Assembly: GCF_900102695.1 (NCBI RefSeq)
Contig: NZ_FMVW01000001.1
Span: forward strand, 496,001-560,000
Length of the DNA stretch: 64,000 nucleotides
Source of the DNA: Afifella marina DSM 2698
GTDB lineage: Bacteria > Pseudomonadota > Alphaproteobacteria > Rhizobiales > Afifellaceae
Direction: 5' to 3'
The notes beneath the pieces were generated by a model. It ran no database searches. It worked only from the letters and a program-made list of their open reading frames with translations, and was not told where the DNA came from. The first letter of the stretch is position 1; every line of letters starts with the position of its first letter. A program made the position numbers and the translations under genes. Shown in pieces: positions 52,803 through 62,881 of the stretch.

Positions 52803-53890
52803 CAGGCGGTCTCGCGGGTTGTGGCTCCGGCGCGCGCGATGAGGGAGGACAGTCCCGTCATGCCCGCTTCGAGGCTGTGCTTTTCGGCGGCGATCAGCCG
52901 ACCCGCCGCGCCCATCCGCGCCCGCAGCCCAGGATCGGCGAGTCGGGAAAGCGCCGCAGCGACATTCCGCGGCTCTTGCGGCTCGACGAGAAAGCCATTC
53001 ACGCCGTCCTGCACCAGATCCGGCACGCCGCCGCCACGTCCTCCAATGATCGGAAGGCCGCTCGCCATCGCTTCCAGGAAGACGAAGCCGAGGGGCTCTT
53101 TGAGTGCGGGCCAGACGAAAATATCGGCCGCTGCATAAAGAGCGGGCATCGCGTCCGGCGCGACCGCGCCGATGAAGCGTCTCTTATCTTCGGGGAAGAG
53201 CGGTTCGAGCGTGGATCGTTCTGGGCCGTCACCCACGGCGGTCAACGTCCAGTCTGCCTCCACCCAAGCCGTCAGTGCTTTGGCGAGGGCCTGGTATGTG
53301 GAGGCCTTGCTGCCTGCCCGCATCATGCCGACAGCAAGGAGCCGCAGGGGCCCAGGATCCCTCCCGCTTTCGACGCGCAGGAACGGGCCAAGCTCCATGA
53401 AGGGTGCAAGATGGGTAAGCCGCTCCTGCGGCACGATTTTGCGAAGTCCGGCAAGATCTTCGGATTGGATCGCCGCGACCATGCTGGCTTTCGCGAGCGC
53501 AGCCTCCGCAGCCGCAGCCCCCGCGCGCCAGGGGCCGGAACGCTGCTTTTCTGCAAAGCTGGCCTCAATCACGACATAGGGGATTCCAAGGTCTGTGCTG
53601 ATCTCAGGTCCGAGCCAATCCGGCGCCTTGTGATAAAGGTGATAGGTGAGCCAGAGATCCGGCGGTGCGGTTTCGAGCCGGCCACGCACTGCCCTGCGCT
53701 CTGCCTCTGCGGTCTGCGCGAGTGCCGTCTGCTCTCCAGGATCGCGGCACCAGCTGCGGAAGCGTGAAACCACCTCGACCTCGTGGCCAAGAGCCCTGAG
53801 AGCGGCAAGAATGGCGCGGGCGAAGGTCCTGTCGCCGGACGCAACCGGATGGTCCGGAGGTTTCATCGGCGCGTAAAAGGCAATCTTCAT
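52802..53890 (-). CDS. GT4-family glycosyltransferase
   Basis: A protein of 362 aa from ATG 53890. C-terminal Glyco_transf_1 features: LLAVGMMRAGSKASTYQAL, and the nucleotide-diphosphate binding EPLGFVFLEAMASGLPII with its paired glutamates. N-terminal acceptor domain with GDRTFARAILAALRALGHEVEV. An open frame upstream to 54394 is antisense-like. ATGA overlap with the preceding gene. Confidence 0.88.
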   Translation of the reverse strand: MKIAFYAPMKPPDHPVASGDRTFARAILAALRALGHEVEVVSRFRSWCRDPGEQTALAQTAEAERRAVRGRLETAPPDLWLTYHLYHKAPDWLGPEISTDLGIPYVVIEASFAEKQRSGPWRAGAAAAEAALAKASMVAAIQSEDLAGLRKIVPQERLTHLAPFMELGPFLRVESGRDPGPLRLLAVGMMRAGSKASTYQALAKALTAWVEADWTLTAVGDGPERSTLEPLFPEDKRRFIGAVAPDAMPALYAAADIFVWPALKEPLGFVFLEAMASGLPIIGGRGGGVPDLVQDGVNGFLVEPQEPRNVAAALSRLADPGLRARMGAAGRLIAAEKHSLEAGMTGLSSLIARAGATTRETA

Positions 53891-55140
53891 CTGGCGCTCG
53901 CGGCGGATGCTTCTCGATCCCCCTGATCGCCGACCAAAGAATACCGCAGCATCGCTGCCACCTTGTCGATCCCGGGTGTGGCGGCGAAATCGGCGTGTGC
54001 TCGGCGGAAGGCCGCAAGACCAAGATGGCGTCGGAAGTCTCCGTCGCACATCAAAGCTGTGATCGCAGTCGCAAGCTCCTCCGTGTCCCGTTGCGCCACG
54101 AGCCGGCCGGTGACGCCATCTTCGATGAATTCGGGGATCGCCGAGACGCGCGTTGCGATGATCGGCAGGGCGTAGGCGGCGGCCTCCAGAATTACGTTCG
54201 GCAGGCCGTCGCGATCGCCATTTGCGATCACGCGTGACGGTAGGACGAACAGATCGGCCTGATCCAAGGCGGCGAGAACGGCGGCTCGCGGCTGCGGGCC
54301 GCGAAACTCGATACGTTTTGAAAGCCCAAGCCGCTCGGCCTGTGCCTTGAGGGATGCGATCAGCGCGCCGCCGCCGATATGCACGAGCCGCCACCGCGGC
54401 TCCGCAGGCAGCCGTGAAAGCGCCGTGAGAAGATCGTCGAAGCCTTTCTTTTCGACGGCTCGACCGACGGTGATGAGCGTAAAGCAGCTGGCGTCCGAAG
54501 GCTCACGACGCGGCTCCTTGGGAAAGCGGGAGAAATCGAGACCGTGATAGACGAGCTCGATCTTCTCAGGATCATCCGTCAGGCTTCGAAGATATTCGAG
54601 GTTCGCCTTCGTGCAGGTGACGCCCCACGCGGCGCTTGCGAGTTTGTCTGCAAGCTCCTGCGGCGGAGTCGTCCAGATATCCTTGGCGTGAGCCGAAAAC
54701 GACCAGCCGATGCCGGTCATCAGGCTTGCATAGCGTACGACGGAAGCGGGGGTGTGCAGGAAGTGGCAGTGCATCCACCCGATATCTTCCGGCATTTCTG
54801 CAGCCAGCACAGCCGCCTGGCCGAAGCGGCGCTGCCGGTTGGCTGTCGGATCGCTGGCGAAGTCCTTTGCAAATGCGGTTTTCGCCGCCGCAAAACCCGG
54901 GAGCTTCTCCACCTTCCTCCGCGCCCGTGACACCCGCTTCAGATCGTCTTTGAGATATTCCGGAAGATAGTAGCGCTCAGCTTCGATTTCGCGGTGGATG
55001 TCGTGTTCATAAGGATCGGTGGGATGGCGCAGTGAGACGATACGTTGCGCGATGCCGCGCCGCTCCAGCCCCCGGATCTCCTGGGCGATAAAAGTCTCAG
55101 ACAGGCGCGGATAGCCCTTGAGGATTGTCGCGACGCGCAT
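53887..55140 (-). CDS. GT4-family glycosyltransferase (WcaL/AmsK-like)
   Basis: A protein of 417 aa from ATG 55140. The start ILKGYPRLSETFIAQEIRGLE is characteristic of exopolysaccharide transferases that begin with ...YPRLSETF. Later motifs FSAHAKDIW, LITVGRAVEKKGFDDLL and DGLPNVILEAAAYALPIIAT with the catalytic E-x7-E region. Starts 23 bp after the MurG-like gene stop. Donor and acceptor unknown. Confidence 0.9.
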   Translation of the reverse strand: MRVATILKGYPRLSETFIAQEIRGLERRGIAQRIVSLRHPTDPYEHDIHREIEAERYYLPEYLKDDLKRVSRARRKVEKLPGFAAAKTAFAKDFASDPTANRQRRFGQAAVLAAEMPEDIGWMHCHFLHTPASVVRYASLMTGIGWSFSAHAKDIWTTPPQELADKLASAAWGVTCTKANLEYLRSLTDDPEKIELVYHGLDFSRFPKEPRREPSDASCFTLITVGRAVEKKGFDDLLTALSRLPAEPRWRLVHIGGGALIASLKAQAERLGLSKRIEFRGPQPRAAVLAALDQADLFVLPSRVIANGDRDGLPNVILEAAAYALPIIATRVSAIPEFIEDGVTGRLVAQRDTEELATAITALMCDGDFRRHLGLAAFRRAHADFAATPGIDKVAAMLRYSLVGDQGDREASAASAR

Positions 55141-55163
55141 TTTGAACCCGCGAGAAGCCTTGC

Positions 55164-56360
55164 TCACGGCAGGCTGCGCTTGAGTGCAGGGGCTTCCAGA
55201 AAGGGCGTGAGCAATTCGCGGATCGTCTCCCAGCCATCGAGAAGGCCCGGAACGAAATGCTGGGATGGCAATGGTCGCTCTGGCAAATCCGCAAGCGCCT
55301 CGGTGATGGCGTTCACATCCGGGTAATCGTCGATCGGCAGATGTGTGCACAGGCCGAGCTTCTCCGCCTGTTCGGCTCGGATCGCCTGCTCGCGCCTCGG
55401 AACGACGCGTGGGATGAGGAGCGTCGGCTTGTCGAAGGAAAGGGCCTCGCAAAACGTGTTGTAGCCCCCCATTCCGACAAGTGCGACGGCATCGTTGATG
55501 AGCGGTTCGAGCTGGGGCGTAAAGCGCATCGTTTTGACGTTGCGCAGCGATTGTGCCCGCTCGAAAAACCCCAGCTGATCATTATGCGCCATGAAAGGTC
55601 CGAGCACGATCAATGCCGGAAAGAGCGGCCGCTCCTGCGCCTCATAGGCGCGCAGCACCCAATCGACGAGCTCAATGCCGTCCGCTCCGCCGCCCGGTGT
55701 GACGAGGATGAAGGGATCACCGTCGAAAGGCTGCGGATGGTTCGGATCGAATCTCGGCAGCTGTCGTCGCAAATAGCCGGTGAAGACGATTTTATCGCGG
55801 ACAGCTTCACTGATCGGCAGTCCGGCGAGCGGATCATAGATGGAAGGCAGCCCATAGACCCAAATGTCGTCATAGAGGTCGCTCAGAGCACGGTAGGAAT
55901 CCTTGCGCGCCCATTCCTGCGCCAGGATCTCCTGATCGTCGAGCACGTCACGGAGGCCCAGAACGAGGCGAGTGCCCTGCTTTTTCAGAAGAGACAGCGT
56001 GGGTCGCACTTCGCCTCTCAGACCATAGGGTTCCTTGTCGACGATGAAGATGTCCGGCCGATAGATCGAGGCCGTATGCTCGATGATCGAAGAGCGCAGC
56101 GACAATGTCTCGTCGATGTCGATCTTTGGATTGAGGGAGGTGTATTCGCCGTTCCTGAGTTTGATGACACCCGGAACCCGAACGAAATCGACGCGCGAGC
56201 GGTACTCGAAGCTGCCGATGATCGGTGATCCGGACAGGATCATCACCGATGCGTGTTCGAAATTCTCAACGATCGCTTCGGCGAGCCCCTGGCATCGCCT
56301 GAGGTGACCCAGCCCGAACGTATCGTGGCTATAGATAAGGACGCGTGATTTCTGTGTCAT
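55164..56360 (-). CDS. MurG-like glycosyltransferase, first gene of the glycan operon
   Basis: A protein of 398 aa from ATG 56360 (an in-frame ATG at 56456 would add 32 residues). N-terminal IYSHDTFGLGHLRRCQGLAEAI and C-terminal LVGMGGYNTFCEALSFDKPTLLIP are the MurG-type acceptor and donor sites. It differs from the second MurG-like protein of the operon in length and detail. The promoter of the operon must lie in the 352 bp upstream. Confidence 0.85.
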   Translation of the reverse strand: MTQKSRVLIYSHDTFGLGHLRRCQGLAEAIVENFEHASVMILSGSPIIGSFEYRSRVDFVRVPGVIKLRNGEYTSLNPKIDIDETLSLRSSIIEHTASIYRPDIFIVDKEPYGLRGEVRPTLSLLKKQGTRLVLGLRDVLDDQEILAQEWARKDSYRALSDLYDDIWVYGLPSIYDPLAGLPISEAVRDKIVFTGYLRRQLPRFDPNHPQPFDGDPFILVTPGGGADGIELVDWVLRAYEAQERPLFPALIVLGPFMAHNDQLGFFERAQSLRNVKTMRFTPQLEPLINDAVALVGMGGYNTFCEALSFDKPTLLIPRVVPRREQAIRAEQAEKLGLCTHLPIDDYPDVNAITEALADLPERPLPSQHFVPGLLDGWETIRELLTPFLEAPALKRSLP

Positions 56361-56712
56361 GCCACTGCTGAGCCCGCCGTACACGAAAGGGCATGACCAT
56401 TCCCCAAGTACCAACTTGCCCCGGAGAAACGTATCGTGCCCGGTCTTGTCCAACAAGAGAGGGGAGGAAGGGCCGATTGCCCCGGCGCTTTGAAGCCTTC
56501 ATTGACCGCCCATGGCAAGCGAAAAGCAGCAGCGCTTTATGATAGCCGCGGGCGAGACGAGGTGAGGGACCTTACCCTATCGGCTCTATGCGGCCGTTCT
56601 CATCCACGGGAATTCCGTGCCCGAGGCGAGAACGCTGCTTTCGGCTCGACCGGTCTTATGAGGGTTTTCGCCCCCCGGGCTGCCGACCCGGTTTCGTAGC
56701 TTCTCGGCCGCC
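56361..56712. other. Intergenic region between divergent glycan and ABC operons
   Basis: 352 bp without a supported gene. It must hold the promoters of both divergent operons, but no -35/-10 pair or operator stands out. The start of the plus-strand ABC gene is uncertain and could lie up to 69 bp further downstream (GTG 56782), so the gap may be longer. Confidence 0.5.
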
Positions 56713-58698
56713 TTGCGCAACCGTATCAAAGGACAGCGAAAGCGCTTGCCTGCTATTGAGGGCTCCGCCAAGCTGCGACCCGTGGACGATGTAAAGGCCC
56801 CTCACTCTCCGTCGTTGCGTCTCGATGCTGCTCCCTGCCCGGTGCTCGAGATTGCTGATCTCGTTGTGGAATTTGCCGGAGACGAAGGTCGCACACGCGC
56901 CGTCGACGGCGTTTCTTTGAAAGTGCCCGCGGGCTCTACGGTCGCTCTGGTCGGGGAATCCGGTTCCGGCAAGACCGTGATCTCACAGGCGATTCTGGGA
57001 ATATTGCCGCAAAAGGGCCGTGTCGCAGGCGGCCGGATCGTCTTCACCGACCCCCGCGACGGCATCAGCGTGGATCTTGCGGCCAAGGATCCGCGCAGCC
57101 CTAAGATGCGAGCGATCCGCGGCGATCGTATCTCCATCATTTTTCAGGAGCCTATGACGGCGCTTTCGCCGCTTCACACGATCGGTGACCAGCTGGGTGA
57201 AGTGGTGCGATTGCATCGTGGCGCCAGCCGGGCGGAAGCGCGGGCCCTGTCGGCTGAGATGCTGGGGCTCGTTCGCTTTCCGGATCCGAAGCGGGCATTG
57301 TCTGCGTATCCCTTCGAGCTCTCCGGAGGCCTCCGCCAACGCGCCGTCATTGCCATGGCTTTGATGTGCCGCCCGGCGCTCTTGATCGCCGATGAACCCA
57401 CGACCGCGCTCGACGTCACCATCCAGGCCGAGGTTTTGAGCCTCATTTGCACGGTGCAGGCCGAGCTCGATATGGCGGTGCTTCTGATCACGCATGATTT
57501 CGGCGTCGTCGCCAATATCGCCGACTACGTGGCGGTCATCTATCGCGGCCGCATCATGGAAACGGGTGCGAGCGAGACCGTCTTCCGTTCGCCAGAGCAT
57601 CCTTATCTGCGTTCACTCCTGCGCGCTGTTCCCCGCTTCGATATGGGGCCGGAGGAGCGCCTTCAGCCCATCCGCCCGATTGAGGCCCAACCGGCCACGT
57701 TCCTGCACCGTCCGTCACAGGACAAGCGAGCGCGTGGCTCCGAGCCGTTGCTCGAATTGCGACAGCTCAGCAAAGTCTATCAGTTGCGCAAGATGGGAGA
57801 CGCGCTGACCCGCACGGTGCGGGCAGTCGATCGGCTCGACCTGACCGTGAAATGCGGCGAATGTCTTGGTCTCGTCGGCCAATCCGGCTCGGGCAAGACG
57901 ACCACGGCGAAGCTCGTCCTGGGTGCTGAAATACCCGACGAAGGACACGTGCTTTACCGCCTTGGCGGCGAGATGCGTGATCTGGCGCATCTGTCGAAAG
58001 AGGAGCGCTTTGCCTTCCGTCGCAAGGTGCAGATCATTTTTCAGGATCCCTTTTCCTCACTCAGCCCGCGTATGACGGTGCGTGAGATTCTGACGGAGCC
58101 GCTCGCCATCCATGGCATCGGTACGGCGGCGGAGCGATACGAGCGGGTGAAGGAGCTTGTGCGCATGGTGGGGCTGAACGTCAGTCACCTCCGCCGCTAT
58201 CCGCATTCTTTTTCCGGCGGTCAGCGCCAGCGGATCGGGATCGCCCGGGCATTGGCGCTCTCGCCGGAACTCCTGCTTTGCGACGAGCCGGTCTCGGCAC
58301 TCGACGTCTCGGTACAAGCTCAGATCCTCAATCTTCTGAAGGATCTGAAGGCCGAACTCGGCCTCACTTTCCTGTTCGTCAGCCACAATCTCGCCGTCGT
58401 CGATTACATCGCCGATCGGGTCGCGGTCATGTGTGCCGGTCGTGTCGTGGAGGTCGCCGCAAAGAAGGCGATCGTCGAGGATGCCCGCCACCCGTATACG
58501 CAGGCCCTTCTGAAAGCGATACCGACGCCGAGCCTCGACCAGAAGCTCGATTTCTCTGCGCTGGTGGAGAACGGTGCGAGCGAGCCATCCTGCTGGCCGG
58601 AGCCGTACCGGCTCCTCCCAGGCATGGAGCCACGCCTGCGCGAGGTCGCGCCGGGCCATCTCGTCTGCCTTCCCGAAGCGCGCGATAAGGTCGCCTGA
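56713..58698 (+). CDS. Double-domain peptide ABC transporter ATPase (YejF/GsiA-like)
   Basis: Up to 661 aa; start uncertain between TTG 56713 and GTG 56782, since the first ~23 residues are not typical. Two complete ATPase domains: the first with GESGSGKT, LSGGLRQRAVIAMA and [12 protein letters not shown]; the second with GQSGSGKTT, FSGGQRQRIGIARAL and LLLCDEPVSALD. A peptide/nickel-type C-terminal region is reduced after each domain. It drives an importer with the binding protein and two permeases downstream. The stop overlaps the next start (TGATG). Confidence 0.9.
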   Translation: MRNRIKGQRKRLPAIEGSAKLRPVDDVKAPHSPSLRLDAAPCPVLEIADLVVEFAGDEGRTRAVDGVSLKVPAGSTVALVGESGSGKTVISQAILGILPQKGRVAGGRIVFTDPRDGISVDLAAKDPRSPKMRAIRGDRISIIFQEPMTALSPLHTIGDQLGEVVRLHRGASRAEARALSAEMLGLVRFPDPKRALSAYPFELSGGLRQRAVIAMALMCRPALLIADEPTTALDVTIQAEVLSLICTVQAELDMAVLLITHDFGVVANIADYVAVIYRGRIMETGASETVFRSPEHPYLRSLLRAVPRFDMGPEERLQPIRPIEAQPATFLHRPSQDKRARGSEPLLELRQLSKVYQLRKMGDALTRTVRAVDRLDLTVKCGECLGLVGQSGSGKTTTAKLVLGAEIPDEGHVLYRLGGEMRDLAHLSKEERFAFRRKVQIIFQDPFSSLSPRMTVREILTEPLAIHGIGTAAERYERVKELVRMVGLNVSHLRRYPHSFSGGQRQRIGIARALALSPELLLCDEPVSALDVSVQAQILNLLKDLKAELGLTFLFVSHNLAVVDYIADRVAVMCAGRVVEVAAKKAIVEDARHPYTQALLKAIPTPSLDQKLDFSALVENGASEPSCWPEPYRLLPGMEPRLREVAPGHLVCLPEARDKVA

Positions 58699-60656
58699 TG
58701 CGCGTCCTGGGTTTTCTTTTGCTCGTTGTTTTTGCCGCGGTTTCGGTCGCTCCGGCGCATGCCCAGCCGCCATTGATCGAGACGGAGACCTTGGGCAACA
58801 CGCATGACCCGGCGAAGTTGCCGCCGATCGAAGATCGCGTGCCCGACGAGCCGCTTATCTACGACGATTTCCCGGAAGGCGGCGGACCTGGTCGTCATGG
58901 CGGAGATCTCAGAACGATCATCACGCGGTCCAAGGACGTGCGGCTGGCCAATGTCTGGGGTTATGCCCGTCTCGTCATCTTCGACCGGAACCTGACCCTG
59001 GTGCCGGACATCCTGAAGTCCGTCGATATCGAAGGTGATCGCGTCTTCACCTTCCATCTGCGCAAGGGGCACAGATGGTCCGACGGGCATCCGTTCACGG
59101 CCGAAGATTTTCGGTATTATTTCGAGGATATCGCCTCCAATCCGCAGTTGATGCCGACAGGGCTTCCGAGCTTTCTCCTGGTCGATGGCAAGGGGCCGCG
59201 CTTTGAGGTGCTGGATCCGCTCACGGTGCGTTACTCCTGGGATAGACCCAATCCGGGCTTTCTGCAGAACCTCGCCAAGGCACGGCCGCCCTTCATCTAC
59301 CGGCCGGCGCATTTCCTGAAGAAATGGCATGAGCGCTATGGGGATAAGGCATTCATCGAGAGCGAGATGGCGCGCGACCGCAAAAGGAGCTGGGCGGCCG
59401 AACACAATCTGATGGATGACATGTACGGCAACGAGCATGCCGGGATGCCGACCTTGCAGCCCTGGGTCATCCAGCCCAGCTCCGGCCGCCGCTTCATCCT
59501 CATCCGCAATCCCTACTATCACCGCATTGATCGCAACGGACGTCAGCTTCCCTATATCGACCGCATCGTGATGGATGTCGCCGATGCCCGCCTCGTTGCT
59601 GCGAAGGTGCATGCGGGTGAAGCGGACTTGCAGGCGCGGGGCCTGAGTTTTTCAGACATTACCGTGTTGAAGGATGGAGAGCAGGAGCGTCAGTATCAAA
59701 CGCTGTTTTGGCCCGATGCCCGAGCCGCGCGGATCGCGCTCTATCCAAATCTCAATGTCGAAGACGAAGCTTGGCGAAAACTCTTTCGCGATGTGCGCTT
59801 CCGCCATGCGCTTTCACTCGGAATCGACCGTGAGCTCATCAATCGTGTTCTTTTCTTCGGCCTCGCCGAGCCTTCCAACAATTCCGTCACACCGCTTAGC
59901 CCGCTCTTTCGTCCACCCTACCGAAGTGCCTGGACTCAGTATGAGCCCAAGAGTGCGGAAGCTCTTCTCGAGGATATCGGGCTCGTGGAGCGCCGCGGCG
60001 ATGGCATTCGTATCATGCCAGACGGACGGCCCCTTCAGATCATCGTGGAAACGGCGGGAGAGAACCCGGAGATCGTCGATGCCCTGGAGCTCATCCGCGA
60101 GACATGGCGCGAGATCGGCGTCGATCTTGTCATCAAGCCGTCTGAGCGTGACAACATCCGCCGCCGGGCCAATGCTGGGCTCGTGCAGATGGTAGCCGAT
60201 GCAGGCTTCGACAACGGCATCCCGACGGCAGACATGCCTCCTGACGATTTTGCGCCTGTCTCTTTTGAAAGCTTCATCTGGCCTGCCTGGGGCGAGTATT
60301 ATGCGCATCGCGGCGCCAAGGGAGAGCCAGTGGATTATAAGCCGGCGAACGACCTCCTCAAGCTCTACGAGGCCTGGCAGCACACGGAGACGCTGCAGGA
60401 GCGTCAGATGATCTGGAGACAGATTCTGGAGATTAATGCAGCTGAGACGTTCTCTATCGGCATTGTCGCCGATGTTTTTCAGCCTGTGGTGCGCTCCAAC
60501 TATCTGCGGAATGTCCCTCCCGCTGGTATCTATGGGTGGGATCCCGGCGCTCAGTTCGGTCTTCACCGCATGGATGCGTTTTGGTTTGACGACAAGCCGA
60601 GGGTGGTGAATGCGCCCATCTTTGGCAAGACGAAAAGCCTTGCGTCAGGCGACTGA
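58698..60656 (+). CDS. Family 5 extracellular solute-binding protein (peptide-type)
   Basis: A protein of 652 aa, long for the family. Signal peptide (MRVLGFLLLVVFAAVSVAPA) with cleavage at AHA-Q. Family parts: HLRKGHRWSDGHPFTAEDF, RLFRDVRFRHALSLGIDRE-like block (here FRDVRFRHALSLGIDRELIN), and DVFQPVVRSNYLRNVPPAG near the end. It resembles the large YejA-type binders for peptides or peptide-like antibiotics. No hairpin separates it from the permease gene, unlike the other three binding-protein genes here. Confidence 0.88.
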   Translation: MRVLGFLLLVVFAAVSVAPAHAQPPLIETETLGNTHDPAKLPPIEDRVPDEPLIYDDFPEGGGPGRHGGDLRTIITRSKDVRLANVWGYARLVIFDRNLTLVPDILKSVDIEGDRVFTFHLRKGHRWSDGHPFTAEDFRYYFEDIASNPQLMPTGLPSFLLVDGKGPRFEVLDPLTVRYSWDRPNPGFLQNLAKARPPFIYRPAHFLKKWHERYGDKAFIESEMARDRKRSWAAEHNLMDDMYGNEHAGMPTLQPWVIQPSSGRRFILIRNPYYHRIDRNGRQLPYIDRIVMDVADARLVAAKVHAGEADLQARGLSFSDITVLKDGEQERQYQTLFWPDARAARIALYPNLNVEDEAWRKLFRDVRFRHALSLGIDRELINRVLFFGLAEPSNNSVTPLSPLFRPPYRSAWTQYEPKSAEALLEDIGLVERRGDGIRIMPDGRPLQIIVETAGENPEIVDALELIRETWREIGVDLVIKPSERDNIRRRANAGLVQMVADAGFDNGIPTADMPPDDFAPVSFESFIWPAWGEYYAHRGAKGEPVDYKPANDLLKLYEAWQHTETLQERQMIWRQILEINAAETFSIGIVADVFQPVVRSNYLRNVPPAGIYGWDPGAQFGLHRMDAFWFDDKPRVVNAPIFGKTKSLASGD

Positions 60657-60683
60657 ACGGATCATCTGCGAGAGGAAGGGCTG

Positions 60684-61709
60684 ATGCTGCGCTATATGCT
60701 TCGTCGCCTCCTCGGTATGATCCCGACGCTGTTCGTCATTTCGTTTCTGATCTTCTTGATCATTGAGCTACCGCCGGGCGATTACCTCACCAATCAGATC
60801 GCCGCCTTGCGCGCGGCCGGCGAGGGGGCGAGTGCCGATAAGATCGCCTTCCTTCGGAGCGAATTTGCGCTCGATCGTCCGTTTCTCGAGCGCTATTTCA
60901 TCTGGATCGGCCTCTGGCCGGGCCCTTCGGGCTTCTCCGGCCTTCTGCAAGGTGATTGGGGTTGGTCGTTTGAATATAACGCTCCGGTCGAGACCGTTAT
61001 CGGCCCGGCTCTGCCTCTCACCATTATCTTGAATTTCGCGACGATAATTTTCGTCTATGCGGTGTCTTTGCCGATTGGTGTTTATTCGGCCATGAAGCAA
61101 TATTCATTCGGGGATTATTTCTTCACATTTCTCGGTTATATAGGCCTCGCAACGCCCAATTTTCTCTTGGGGCTTGCTCTTCTCTACTATTCCAATGTCT
61201 GGTTCGGCATGTCGATCGGCGGTCTCATGGATCCCGTCTATGTCGACGCGCCTTGGTCGCTCGCCAAGGTCGGCTCTCTGCTGTCGCATCTGATCGTACC
61301 GACGATCGTCATCGGCACAGCCGGAACCGCCGGGATGATCCGACGGCTGCGGGCGAACCTCCTCGACGAGCTCGACAAGCAATATGTGCAAACTGCTCGC
61401 GCCAAAGGGCTGTCGGAGGAACGCCTCGTCGCGAAGTATCCGCTCAGGATGGCGCTCAATCCCTTTGTTGCCGATATCGGCAATCTCATTCCTTCACTCG
61501 TCTCCGGCTCGGTGATCGTCTCCGTGGTGCTCAATCTGCCAACCGTCGGGCCGATCCTCCTTGATGCGCTGCAGTCGCAGGACCAGTTCCTGGCAGGCTT
61601 TATCCTCCTATTCGTCGCCATCCTCACCTTGATCGGCATGCTTGTCTCTGACCTCCTGCTCGCCGTGCTCGATCCCCGGATTCGGCTTGGCGGGGCCGCC
61701 CGCAAATGA
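60684..61709 (+). CDS. Peptide-type ABC transporter permease (DppB/YejB-like)
   Basis: A protein of 341 aa. N-terminus MLRYMLRRLLGMIPTLFVIS and early LPPGDYL match the family, and the EAA loop is YVQTARAKGLSEERLVAKYPLRMALNP. GGAAGGG-like Shine-Dalgarno sequence precedes the ATG (GAGGAAGGG). Forms a channel with the next gene's product; overlap is 4 bp. Confidence 0.92.
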   Translation: MLRYMLRRLLGMIPTLFVISFLIFLIIELPPGDYLTNQIAALRAAGEGASADKIAFLRSEFALDRPFLERYFIWIGLWPGPSGFSGLLQGDWGWSFEYNAPVETVIGPALPLTIILNFATIIFVYAVSLPIGVYSAMKQYSFGDYFFTFLGYIGLATPNFLLGLALLYYSNVWFGMSIGGLMDPVYVDAPWSLAKVGSLLSHLIVPTIVIGTAGTAGMIRRLRANLLDELDKQYVQTARAKGLSEERLVAKYPLRMALNPFVADIGNLIPSLVSGSVIVSVVLNLPTVGPILLDALQSQDQFLAGFILLFVAILTLIGMLVSDLLLAVLDPRIRLGGAARK

Positions 61710-62881
61710 GGGAGCCGTCATCCTCCGAGAGCGAAGTTTTTCCACGCTACGTCGATCAGGCGCCCTTTGAGCCGTCTGTGGCGGAAGTTCTGACGCCCGA
61801 ACAGGAGCGGTTTTATGCCGCCTCCGCCGCGCGCATCATGTGGTGGAAGTTCCGCCGGCACCGTCTCGCAGTCCTCGCGAGCTTCGTTCTCCTGATCTTC
61901 TATCTGACGGTGCCGTTCGCGGAGGTGATCGCGCCCTATGCGCCCAATGCGCGGCATATCGATTATCTCTACGCGCCTCCCCAGGGGGTGCATCTCTTTC
62001 ACGACGGAAGTCTCATCGGCCCGTATGTTCATCCTTACGTTGCCAAGGTCGATCTCGATCTCCTCCGTTGGGGATACACCCGCGCTCCTGAGGAGGCGCA
62101 GAAGCTGCGCTTCTTCTGCCAGGGCGAGCCTTATCGGTTCTGGGGTCTGTTTCAGGCCCGCTTTCATCTCGTCTGTCCGCCGGTGGGCGGAACGCTCTTC
62201 CTTGCCGGCACCGACCGCCTCGGTCGCGATGTCTTCTCGGGGCTCGTCTATGGTGCCCGCATTTCCCTGACCGTCGGGCTCGTCGGAGTTGCGATCTCCA
62301 TGCTGCTTGGCGTCGTCATCGGCGGAGCGGCTGGCTATTTTGGCGGCTGGGTCGATGCCGCATCCCAGCGTGTGATCGAGATTCTTCGGTCGCTGCCGGA
62401 GCTCCCGCTGTGGATGGCTCTGTCCGCGGCGCTCCCCGTCACCTGGAGCCCGATCTTCATTTATTTCGGCATTACCATCATTCTCGGACTTCTCGACTGG
62501 CCGGGCCTGGCGCGCGCCGTGCGCTCCAAACTTCTGGCTCTGCGCGAGGAGGAATACGCCAAGGCGGCAGTTCTTATGGGCGCGTCGCCCGCCCGCGTCA
62601 TCGGCCGCCATCTCGTGCCGGGCTTCATGAGCCATTTGATCGCCAGTGCCACTTTGTCGATCCCTTCGATGATCTTGGGCGAGACTGCGCTCTCCTTCCT
62701 CAATCTCGGTCTGAGACGTCCGATCATCTCCTGGGGTGTGATGCTCAACGAGGCGCAGTCGGTGACGATCATCACCGTTTATCCATGGCTCGTCGCGCCA
62801 GTGGTGCCGGTTATCATCGTCGTGCTAGCATTCTCTTTCTTTGGAGATGGTTTGCGGGATGCGGCGGACCCATACAAATAG
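61706..62881 (+). CDS. Peptide-type ABC transporter permease (DppC/YejE-like)
   Basis: A protein of 391 aa. A cytoplasmic N-terminal extension of ~45 residues precedes the first membrane segment. The hallmark GTDRLGRDVFSGLVYGARIS is present, and the EAA loop is EEEYAKAAVLMGASPARVIGRHL. An extracytoplasmic loop of ~100 residues between the first two segments contains paired cysteines (FFCQGEPY, LVCPPVGG). Overlaps the next gene start by 23 bp. Confidence 0.92.
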   Translation: MREPSSSESEVFPRYVDQAPFEPSVAEVLTPEQERFYAASAARIMWWKFRRHRLAVLASFVLLIFYLTVPFAEVIAPYAPNARHIDYLYAPPQGVHLFHDGSLIGPYVHPYVAKVDLDLLRWGYTRAPEEAQKLRFFCQGEPYRFWGLFQARFHLVCPPVGGTLFLAGTDRLGRDVFSGLVYGARISLTVGLVGVAISMLLGVVIGGAAGYFGGWVDAASQRVIEILRSLPELPLWMALSAALPVTWSPIFIYFGITIILGLLDWPGLARAVRSKLLALREEEYAKAAVLMGASPARVIGRHLVPGFMSHLIASATLSIPSMILGETALSFLNLGLRRPIISWGVMLNEAQSVTIITVYPWLVAPVVPVIIVVLAFSFFGDGLRDAADPYK

